Shown here piece after piece: positions 1 through 6,372 of a stretch of 52,213 nucleotides of DNA. The notes under the pieces are model-generated. The model ran no database searches. It saw only the letters and a program-made list of their open reading frames with translations, and was not told the DNA's origin. Source of the DNA: Planctomycetota bacterium (lineage in GTDB: Bacteria; Planctomycetota; UBA8108; JACQVS01); the NCBI GenBank assembly GCA_016209605.1, contig JACQVS010000167.1:1-52213 (forward strand), read 5' to 3'. Within the stretch, counting starts at the first letter, position 1; the number at the start of each line of letters is the position of its first letter. The position numbers and the translations under genes are program-made.

Positions 1-93
1 CCGTAAACGCCCATAATTCAGGCGCTTACAGTTGTTGGTGAGGTAGCGTATTCGGTCTTCTGTCAACCCCTGGACGTCGAGCGTCTTTTCCAT
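1..93 (-). CDS. Partial hypothetical protein (5' end of gene only)
   Basis: An open frame on the minus strand starts at an ATG (91-93) and runs off the left edge after 31 codons. A strong Shine-Dalgarno-like AGGGGG lies a few bases upstream of the ATG. The visible N-terminus begins MEKTLDVQGLTEDRIRYL, which looks like the short acidic start seen in some antitoxin or DNA-binding proteins, but that likeness is weak. It lies inside the putative integrated element. No function is assigned. Confidence 0.4.
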   Translation of the reverse strand, partial: MEKTLDVQGLTEDRIRYLTNNCKRLNYGRLR

Positions 94-189
94 TGGTGCC
101 CCCTGTCGTAGTTTGGTGAAGACGGTCATAGTATTTGTGTTAATCGTTGGTTAGAAAATATAGCACAAGTACCAATAATAAATAAAACA

Positions 190-327
190 ATGCTGAATGG
201 AAACTATAAGGCAAATATAGAAAGAAGTCAAGATGAATCGCTGTTTGATATTTTGAAGAGATGTGGTTTTGAGTTAAAATCAGAAAAATGTTTACAACAT
301 GTACTGGTTATTAAAGCAATAAATTAG
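190..327 (+). pseudogene. AT-rich short reading frame, possible C-terminal remnant of a methyltransferase
   Basis: The stretch is clearly more AT-rich than its surroundings. It holds a 45-codon frame from ATG 190 to TAG 325-327, and the frame stays open upstream to about position 112 without a good start. The end of the translation (LFDILKRCGFEL, then HVLVIKAIN) resembles the last strand-helix-strand of class I SAM-dependent methyltransferases. No SAM-binding motif is present, so at most it is a remnant. The base composition suggests origin outside the host chromosome. The methyltransferase reading is inference from about 25 residues. Confidence 0.2.
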
Positions 328-337
328 AATGAAGGTA

Positions 338-718
338 TTACTTATTCGCCACACGATAGCGCTCAGATAAACTGACCCACCCATTCAAAGCAAGGAGAGC
401 AGGTTCTTCTTTCCAATGGGAGGTAGTGTTGGTGGGAGGGGGATCGCGTGCTACGACTTCGACCTCCTCGAAACTCTTTCCCGATTCCGGGGGCCACGGA
501 GGGGAGGAGACGACGATGGTGCCTTCTAATTCCGTCGGGGGCTCGAAGCGTCGGATCGCTTTCACGGCGTCAGTCGCTGGGTCGTATTCGCCCGTGTGCC
601 TGAACCCCTCCTGGTCCTTGGCGACGACCAGAATAGTGCTTTCTTGTCGCTTCACTTTTTCAACGATGAACATGATGAGGATTTTAACTTCATCGCCAGT
701 CTGGACAAGAAAAAACAC
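338..718 (-). CDS. Hypothetical protein, 126 aa
   Basis: This is a 126-residue minus-strand frame following the 725-1057 gene after six bases, so the two are probably co-transcribed. The start is a GTG at 718 with a purine-rich GGGAGAT upstream; an internal ATG 15 codons in is an alternative. The product has no signal peptide or membrane segment. The first half is strand-rich (EKVKRQESTILVVAKD), and the second half is proline- and glutamate-rich. I recognise no family. It belongs to the integrated element. A plus-strand frame overlapping it (426-797) is serine/arginine-rich and is regarded as a shadow. Confidence 0.5.
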   Translation of the reverse strand: MFFLVQTGDEVKILIMFIVEKVKRQESTILVVAKDQEGFRHTGEYDPATDAVKAIRRFEPPTELEGTIVVSSPPWPPESGKSFEEVEVVARDPPPTNTTSHWKEEPALLALNGWVSLSERYRVANK

Positions 719-724
719 CTGGCT

Positions 725-1057
725 TCATCTCCCCCAGCCCACGCGCCCGCCGAGGCGATGGACCGTACCCTCCCACATGCGGCGGACCTCTCTATAGATT
801 GAATCTTTGGCGTCTGTGATGGACAGGTCCGGCCCGAGGATTTCGACGTGGGCAGCCACCATGGCGTCGACCATTTTATTGGCATATTCGCGATCAATCC
901 TCGCGAATTCTGCTATTAGCCCACCTGACCTTGCCATCCCCCTGCGGGCGAAGTCGGCTAAGGTCGCGTCCTTCTGCCGGTTGGCGCTTTCGACGTGCTC
1001 ATTCGCCAACCGCTTGATCTTTGCCCGGAGGACTGCTTTGATATCTTCCATGGTCAC
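725..1057 (-). CDS. Hypothetical helical protein, 110 aa
   Basis: This 110-residue frame is predominantly helical and charged (MEDIKAVLRAKIKRLANEH), with no cysteine, signal peptide or membrane segment. ATG at 1057 is two codons upstream of a second ATG. It is upstream of, and closely spaced with, the 338-718 gene on the same strand, and it diverges from the helix-turn-helix/integrase pair. Amino-acid use looks like a real soluble protein. No family is recognised; a small accessory protein of the mobile element is the simplest reading. Confidence 0.55.
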   Translation of the reverse strand: MTMEDIKAVLRAKIKRLANEHVESANRQKDATLADFARRGMARSGGLIAEFARIDREYANKMVDAMVAAHVEILGPDLSITDAKDSIYREVRRMWEGTVHRLGGRVGWGR

Positions 1058-1150
1058 CTGTTTTTATCATCGCTTTGAAATCGAGACCTGGATTGCCGAG
1101 GGCTGTCCTCGGGTAAATAGCTCCAGCAGTTTTATTCCTTCAAAAAAAGG

Positions 1151-1179
1151 TTGACAAGCAGGATGATTGATGGTAATAA
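1151..1179 (+). promoter_or_regulatory. Candidate sigma-70-type promoter of the HTH-integrase pair
   Basis: TTGACA at 1151-1156 is separated by 17 bases from TAATAA at 1174-1179. The -35 box is perfect and the -10 box is weak. If used, transcription would begin near 1186. That would put the ATG at 1170 upstream of the transcript and favour the in-frame ATG at 1194 as the start of the HTH gene. Confidence 0.35.
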
Positions 1180-1403
1180 GTATTCCCATCACTATGCCCG
1201 AGAGAAAAAATGCTCTTTCAATAACTGAAGCCCTGAGAGCAGCTATTGTAACAGGCCCCTCCTTGCGGGAGATTGAGCGTAGGACAGGAGTGAAACGCCA
1301 GGCCCTTGCAAAATTTGTGAGAAGAGAGCAATCGTTGCGCTTGGACCTTGCGGATAAGGTTGCTGCTTTTTTTGGTATCGAGGTAATCCGAAAGGGAAAA
1401 TAA
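1170..1403 (+). CDS. Small helix-turn-helix DNA-binding protein (element regulator or excisionase-like)
   Basis: The product is about 77 residues. A central stretch, LREIERRTGVKRQALAKF, has the spacing of a helix-turn-helix with the recognition helix after the TGV turn, followed by RREQSLRLDLADKVAAFFG, as in Cro/CI-type (XRE) folds. Such mini-XRE proteins commonly sit directly before integrases in planctomycete-type genomes. Only two bases separate its stop from the integrase ATG, so the two are one operon. ATG 1170 has AGGA six bases upstream; ATG 1194 is the alternative if the promoter at 1151-1179 is real. The likely role is control of integration or excision. Confidence 0.7.
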   Translation: MVISIPITMPERKNALSITEALRAAIVTGPSLREIERRTGVKRQALAKFVRREQSLRLDLADKVAAFFGIEVIRKGK

Positions 1404-1405
1404 CT

Positions 1406-3073
1406 ATGGGAACGGTCTTCAAGAAGATTTACACCTTGCAATTGCCCGAGGGGGCTGAGCTTTTTTCGAAGGATGGTATGCGATTCGCGAGATGGAAGCC
1501 GGAAGGGAAAAGGATACGGAGTGCTCGGGTCATAGTCGGGAAGGACGGCTTGCTGAGGATTCGAGTTCGGGCCACCACGTATACTGCCAAATATCATGAT
1601 GGTTCCGGCCAAGTGATTGAAAAGCCTACGGGTTGCCGTGATGAGGACGCTGCCCGTGCTGTCTTGGCTGAGCTTGAAAGGCGAGCCCAACTTGTCAAAG
1701 CCGGTGTCTTGACTCCGAAGGAAGATGCCATCGCCGATAAGAGCGCCATTTCCCTTGCCGACCATATCGAAGATTATTTGAATAGTCTAAAAGCCAAGGG
1801 AGCTTCAAAGTCCCATCAGGAAGATCGATCTCGCTACCTGCGGAAGATACGAGTGGAATGCGGATTCAACCGCCTTTGCGACCTTGACCGAAATTCTTTT
1901 GAGCGGTGGCTTTTCAAGCAAGTCGAAGGAGGTATGTCAGCTCGTACCTTGAATGCATACCGAGCTGCTGCCGTCGCCTTCGCCAATTGGTGCGTAAAAG
2001 CAAACCTCTTGGTTTCAAATCCCTTCGAGGGGCTACTCAAAGCCAATGAAAAGGCCGACCGCCGAAGGATCCGAAGGGCTCTCACCGAAGAGGAACTGGC
2101 CAAGCTGATCGAAGCGGCTAGGAAGCGCCCCCTCCTCGAAGCCTTCAAGATCAATCGTGGTGATCGGAAAGGCCAGGTGGGGGTGAAGGTGAGGCCGGAA
2201 ACTGAGAGAAAGCTTAAGCTTTTGGGGTGGGAGCGAGCCTTGATTTATAAAACCTTGTTTCTCACGGGGCTTCGCCGTAGCGAGTTGGCGTCCATCACCG
2301 TTGGCAACCTGGAGCTTGATGAGCCTCATCCTCATGCAGTTCTCGAGGCGGCTTTTGAAAAGAACAGGGAGGGCTCAACGATCCCCTTGCGCCATGACCT
2401 GGTGGAGGACTTGCGGCAATGGTTGGGCAATAAATTGCTTTTAAGGCGAGAGAAAGCTCAAAAGCACGGAGAACCCATCCCAGCTCGCTTGCCCGCCAAT
2501 ACACCGGTTTTTGATGTCCCAGAGGGCTTGGTAAAAATCTTTGACCGGGATTTGGGAGCTGCTGGAATCCCGAAGCGCGATGAACGCGGCCGCACCGTCG
2601 ACGTCCATAGCCTCCGCCACAGCTTCGGGACTCATCTCTCAAAAGGCGGCGTTCCCCTAAGGACCGCTCAAGCCGCCATGCGCCACAGCGACCCCAAGCT
2701 TTCAGCGAATGTCTACACAGACCCCCAGCTTCTCGACATTGCCGGCGCTCTGAACGTCCTGCCCAAGCTGCCGATTGGCGCCCAGGAAGGGCGAGCCCTT
2801 GAGGCGACAAGAACCACGGGCGCGCCAGAAATCCTCGATTCATTTCTTGCACCAAATCTTGCACCTACTCCCGGCATTTCAGGGCAAAACCTGTCCATTC
2901 CTGACAATCTGGCAGTGTCCCAACAGCCCCTCTCCGCTGATGAACCGAACACCTCTAAGTTCCATTCCTGTCAAGAGGAAGACACTGCTGGCAAGTCCTG
3001 TCAACAAAATGAAAAGAGTGGGCGATCCCAGTCTCGATCTGGGGACCTCCTGCTTGTAAGGCAGGCGCTCTAG
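1406..3073 (+). CDS. Tyrosine recombinase / phage-type integrase
   Basis: This 555-residue site-specific recombinase has an N-terminal arm (about 1-110), a SAM-like core-binding domain (about 115-205) and a catalytic domain (about 225-440). The catalytic set is visible: R290 in TGLRRSE, H401 and R404 in HSLRHSFGTHL, H427 in MRHSD and the nucleophile Y437 in NVYTD. The roughly 110-residue tail after the catalytic domain has low complexity. Its last 18 codons (SGDLLLVRQAL) are antisense to the tRNA-Val gene, so the reading frame ends inside the tRNA. This arrangement is typical of elements integrated at the 3' end of a tRNA gene, with int next to the attachment site. The element therefore extends left, beyond the window. 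Confidence 0.93.
   Translation: MGTVFKKIYTLQLPEGAELFSKDGMRFARWKPEGKRIRSARVIVGKDGLLRIRVRATTYTAKYHDGSGQVIEKPTGCRDEDAARAVLAELERRAQLVKAGVLTPKEDAIADKSAISLADHIEDYLNSLKAKGASKSHQEDRSRYLRKIRVECGFNRLCDLDRNSFERWLFKQVEGGMSARTLNAYRAAAVAFANWCVKANLLVSNPFEGLLKANEKADRRRIRRALTEEELAKLIEAARKRPLLEAFKINRGDRKGQVGVKVRPETERKLKLLGWERALIYKTLFLTGLRRSELASITVGNLELDEPHPHAVLEAAFEKNREGSTIPLRHDLVEDLRQWLGNKLLLRREKAQKHGEPIPARLPANTPVFDVPEGLVKIFDRDLGAAGIPKRDERGRTVDVHSLRHSFGTHLSKGGVPLRTAQAAMRHSDPKLSANVYTDPQLLDIAGALNVLPKLPIGAQEGRALEATRTTGAPEILDSFLAPNLAPTPGISGQNLSIPDNLAVSQQPLSADEPNTSKFHSCQEEDTAGKSCQQNEKSGRSQSRSGDLLLVRQAL
3019..3060. other. Probable attachment site (att) of the integrated element, 3' half of tRNA-Val
   Basis: The tRNA 3' half from the anticodon loop to the discriminator lies between the integrase body and the chromosomal flank. 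Tyrosine integrases of this type usually recombine in such a tRNA 3' segment and rebuild it. The exact core cannot be defined because the matching repeat would lie at the other end of the element, left of the window. Confidence 0.5.
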
Positions 3074-3092
3074 CCAGCTGAGCTAATCGCCC
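3019..3092 (-). tRNA. tRNA-Val (anticodon TAC)
   Basis: The minus strand folds as a complete cloverleaf of 74 nt with discriminator A73. The acceptor stem pairs GGGCGAT with ATCGCCC. The D arm carries GCTC/GAGC. The anticodon stem CCTGC/GCAGG encloses loop CTTACAA, giving anticodon TAC (valine). The T stem pairs CCCAG with CTGGG. CCA is not encoded. The T loop is ATCGAGA: A54 and A60 replace the usual T54 and pyrimidine-60, while T55, C56, G57 and A58 are kept. The 3' half overlaps the end of the integrase gene, so this half may have been supplied by the integrated element. Confidence 0.9.
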
Positions 3093-3172
3093 GTCATTCG
3101 CGGCGCCATCGAGAGGGGTACTCGCGAACCGCGGTCTCCCGTGAGTTTATCATCGTTTGAAATCGGGGAAAA

Positions 3173-4261
3173 GTGGATTATAAATGGCCTTGGAAAGACC
3201 ACTTTCTCAGAGAGGAAGGAAGCTTGGCCGGACTGCCGATTTTGCAAGAAGATCCGAAGCTGCTCGTCGAGACGATCCTCTCGGCCGCCTTGGACTACGA
3301 GTTCGACACCTTCGTTCTCGGCATGGAGCGGCCGGAGGACTACCGGCGCGAGCTCCACGAGGCGGCTTACCGCGGGCTCAAGATCCATCTCGGCAATGAG
3401 CTTTGCCGGCTGTGGCCGGGACGCGAGGTCGATTTCGTGCGTGCCGAGGCGCGGATCGACCTGCGTTTCGGGAAGGGCGGGGTCAAGGTGCGGATCCGCG
3501 CCCAGCCGCTCTTCATCGGCGGCCGTTACCGCAAACTGTCCCGCCAGATTCCCGCTTGCCGCTGGACCCACTTGCGCTGCCGGGGGAAGGGCTGTCCGAG
3601 CTGCAACTACACCGGCAACCTCGCCGGCCCCAGCATCCAGGAGCTGATGGAGCCGGCCGTTCTCGCTCACACCGGCGGGGAGGCGACCTTTTTCCACGGC
3701 GCCGGACGCGAAGATATCGATGTGCGCATGCTGGGGCGCGGCCGGCCCTTCGTCCTCGAGGTCCGCGAGCCCCGCAAGCGCAAGCTCGACTTCGAGCGGC
3801 TGGTCCGCGAGGTCAACGGGGCGGCGGGGGAACTGGCGGAGGTCTTCAACCTGGCCCCCACCGACCGAGCCGGGTTGATAGCCGCCAAGGAGGCCGGCGG
3901 AGACAAGACTTACCGCGCCCGCCTCCGCTTTGAGGGAGAGGTTTCAGAGGCGCTGGCCGCCTCTCGCCTGGCCGGCTTGACCGGCGCCGGCATCGACCAG
4001 TTTTCGCCGACGCGGGTGATGGGCCGCCGGGGGCGCGATACCCTGCGGAAAAAGCGCGTGGTGGAGTCGGCGCTGCTCGGGAGGGAGGGTAAGGAACTCA
4101 TCTGGGAGGTGCGCGCCACCTCGGGAACCTACATCAAAGAGCTGATCAGCGGCGACGGCGGCCGCACCCGGCCATCGGTGGCGGAGTTGGTGGGGCTGCC
4201 GTGCCAGTGCGCGGCCCTGGACGTGCTGGAGGTCCACTGGGAGCCGCCGTGGGAAAATTAG
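3173..4261 (+). CDS. pus10: Pus10-like tRNA pseudouridine synthase (archaeal/eukaryotic type)
   Basis: Pus10 isomerises U54 and U55 of tRNA to pseudouridine in archaea. The 362-residue product has the hallmark motif GREDIDVRMLGRGRPF (residues 178-193), containing the catalytic aspartate. A cysteine set (C129, C136, C141, C144 in CRGKGCPSCNYTG) fits the zinc-binding part of the THUMP-containing N-terminal region. The C-terminal signature TSGTYIKELISGDGGRTRPS (residues 317-336) is also present. It is shorter than typical archaeal Pus10 (about 400 residues or more) and seems to lack the extreme N-terminal CxxC pair. The start is GTG 3173; no better start lies upstream. Its stop overlaps the convergent TraF-like gene by four bases. 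Bacteria normally use TruB for position 55 and m5U methyltransferases for position 54, so this is a probable transfer. A distant Pus10-like enzyme with another RNA target is possible. Confidence 0.85.
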   Translation: MDYKWPWKDHFLREEGSLAGLPILQEDPKLLVETILSAALDYEFDTFVLGMERPEDYRRELHEAAYRGLKIHLGNELCRLWPGREVDFVRAEARIDLRFGKGGVKVRIRAQPLFIGGRYRKLSRQIPACRWTHLRCRGKGCPSCNYTGNLAGPSIQELMEPAVLAHTGGEATFFHGAGREDIDVRMLGRGRPFVLEVREPRKRKLDFERLVREVNGAAGELAEVFNLAPTDRAGLIAAKEAGGDKTYRARLRFEGEVSEALAASRLAGLTGAGIDQFSPTRVMGRRGRDTLRKKRVVESALLGREGKELIWEVRATSGTYIKELISGDGGRTRPSVAELVGLPCQCAALDVLEVHWEPPWEN

Positions 4262-5844
4262 AAGGGAATGTCGAATCCCAGCATCACCGACACGCCCACC
4301 CGGTCGGGGAGGTTCTCGAGGTTCTGGAGGTCATCGGCGAGGTTGGCGACCTTGTCCAGACGGCTGAAGGAAGCCGGCAGCATCACTGCGGCATCCAGGC
4401 CGAAGTACCAGACTCGCATTCCCAGCCCGGCGTGCAGGATGACGTCCTCATCCGGATCGCGCAGGTTCTGCGAGGCCCCCGCGCGGATGAAGAGGGCGTC
4501 CAGGAGGTTCAACTCGGCTCCGCCTCCCAGGACCTGCGACTTGAAGCCCGGCAGCGCCTCCGAGTGGTTGGTGAAGAGGTCGAGGTCGGCCGCCAGCGTC
4601 AACCAGTCGAAGGGCAGCATGGCCAGCCCCGCCCGCGCCTGCGGTTCGATGACGTAGTCGGGGCCGACATTGACATCGAAGCGCGGCCGGTTAAGGTTCT
4701 TGCCCGCCACCCCGGCGACCAGCCAGTCAGCGGGCCGAAGCAGGACGCCGGCATCGATGCCGATGTCCATGGAGTCCTGGCGCGTCTCCTTGCCGATCAG
4801 CTCTTCCAGGAGGCTTTGGCCGCTCCCGCTTCTCAAGTCCTCCAGCACCAGCGGGTTGAAGTAAGTGGTGGCGTGAATGGCTTTCAGCGACACGCCCAGG
4901 GCCAGCCAGTCGAAGACCGGCTGGCCGTAACCAATGGCCAGCTCCTTCATCAAGATGCCCCGCAGCCGCGCCCCCGACTGGTTGTTGATGAAGGACTGCG
5001 AAACATCACTGGAGGTGGTGGTGGCGCTGAGGACGTCGGTCAAGGTGGATTGGAACGTCGAGCTCGAGGTGTCGATCCCCGTCTGCTCCGCCTGGAAGAG
5101 AATGCGTTGCGCTTGGTCGAGGGTGATGTTGAGGCTGGGATCATTGGCCAGGGTCTGGGCGAAGGCCTGCGAGGCGCTTGAGAGCTGCCCGGCTGGGGGC
5201 AGGTTGTTGGTAATGGTGCCGATCCCCTGGTTGCCGACGGCGAGGTTGGCCTCGAGGTCGACCACCGGAACCGCGCCGGCGTAGGCCAGGCCCAGGGCCG
5301 AGAAGCCGAGGCGCCACACCCGCGCTCCCATGCCGGCGCCGGCATTCGCGATCACCCCTTCACCGCGCTCTTCCAGGCCGGGAACGGCCTCGGTCAGAAG
5401 CTTGAGGACGTCCTGGGCCTCCTGCTCCGTCAGGGACTGCCCGTTCCTCAGCTTCTGCTCCAGGTTGTTGAAGTCGATGCGCTCCACCAGGTCGCCGATG
5501 AGGGCGATCCGGGGGAGCACGCCGCCGACGGCCGCGAGGTTGGCGGAGGCATGCATCTCTGCATCGAAGAACGGGGTGTCGGAGACTTTCTGCGGCTCCT
5601 TGTTCGGCTCCTTCTTCGGATCGACGGGCTCCAGGTGGAAGGTCGGCTTTCGCAAGTAGGGCTGCGCCAGCGTGGCGGGGTTCCAGTACATGCCGTAGCC
5701 GCCGCGCACCGAGGCCACGCCAGCGCCGCCCATGCCCATGGCCTTGGGGCCGAGGATGATCCAGTCCTCGCCGGCCAAACCGGGGGTGAGAGCAAGGATC
5801 AGAACGAGGGTCAAAGGATTTTGAAAACGCGATCTCTGGTTCAT
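4258..5844 (-). CDS. TraF-like (PorV/FadL-related) outer-membrane protein
   Basis: The 528-residue product has a signal peptide (about 1-24, hydrophobic LTLVLILALTPGLAG) followed by PKAMGMGGAGVASVRGG and YGMYWNPA, the N-terminal signature of the 'conjugal transfer protein TraF' family and of related FadL/PorV-type outer-membrane beta-barrels. Alternating hydrophobic strands with aromatic ends continue to the C-terminus, which ends in DIPF as barrels often end in an aromatic residue. A helical segment around residues 100-250 is probably an insert. Despite the family name, no conjugation genes are near. Transport of a hydrophobic substrate or an assembly role is possible; no substrate is assignable. 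Confidence 0.75.
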   Translation of the reverse strand: MNQRSRFQNPLTLVLILALTPGLAGEDWIILGPKAMGMGGAGVASVRGGYGMYWNPATLAQPYLRKPTFHLEPVDPKKEPNKEPQKVSDTPFFDAEMHASANLAAVGGVLPRIALIGDLVERIDFNNLEQKLRNGQSLTEQEAQDVLKLLTEAVPGLEERGEGVIANAGAGMGARVWRLGFSALGLAYAGAVPVVDLEANLAVGNQGIGTITNNLPPAGQLSSASQAFAQTLANDPSLNITLDQAQRILFQAEQTGIDTSSSTFQSTLTDVLSATTTSSDVSQSFINNQSGARLRGILMKELAIGYGQPVFDWLALGVSLKAIHATTYFNPLVLEDLRSGSGQSLLEELIGKETRQDSMDIGIDAGVLLRPADWLVAGVAGKNLNRPRFDVNVGPDYVIEPQARAGLAMLPFDWLTLAADLDLFTNHSEALPGFKSQVLGGGAELNLLDALFIRAGASQNLRDPDEDVILHAGLGMRVWYFGLDAAVMLPASFSRLDKVANLADDLQNLENLPDRVGVSVMLGFDIPF

Positions 5845-6372
5845 CCGGGATGATATCGGACCATTGGTGGAAAACCTTAAGCCCCTGGAAATAGCGCGGC
5901 CCTCTGAATATCTTGTCCTACGCCAAGATCCGCGCCGCGGAGCTGCCAGCGCGTTGAGCCGTGGAGATCGATGGGGACCGAAGTCCCACCTGCCGCGTCT
6001 TGGAGATGCCGCATCTTGAAGCAGCCGCGCTGCGAGCGGAGTTCAAGAAGGAGGCGTTCTTTGGGAAGTGTTCGGGATAAAATTTTCCTAACCAAGGTAG
6101 TTGTTAGGTGGATTTTGAAAATTCTTGGAAAAATCTTTGAGGAGGCGATTGACGAGCGCGCTTCCATTGGCTATATTCTCGTCCCACTTGGAGGACTTGC
6201 GGGTCCCAGCAATCTCAAAGTCATTGAAATTTCATTGGTTCGTTTGGTGGTTCTATTTTTCCGAGGGGGGGAAGAAATGATGGGGATGATTTCCTACCCT
6301 TAGAAAAGAAGTGAAGAGAACGGATGTGGAGCGATGGAGTCGCTCCGTCGGGCTGGCGAGCCGGTGAAGGCG
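5845..6372. other. Intergenic region, 528 bp, no convincing gene
   Basis: This lies between the start of the TraF-like gene and the end of the sugar kinase gene. The only notable structure is a 7-bp perfect hairpin, GGAGCGA/TCGCTCC, at 6328-6346, followed by a weaker GGCT/AGCC pair. Neither has a U-run, so neither is called a terminator. A plus-strand frame at 5971-6303 has no start signal or protein-like composition and was not called. Confidence 0.5.

Noticed and set aside
4258..5844. TraF-like protein as evidence of a conjugation system
   Set aside because: The family name is historical; no other transfer genes are near and the protein looks like a general outer-membrane barrel.
5971..6303. 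A 110-codon plus-strand frame in the 5845-6372 gap
   Set aside because: No ribosome site, no recognisable fold and atypical composition.
6328..6346. Hairpin GGAGCGA/TCGCTCC as terminator of the sugar kinase gene
   Set aside because: No U-run follows on the minus strand, so it fails as an intrinsic terminator.
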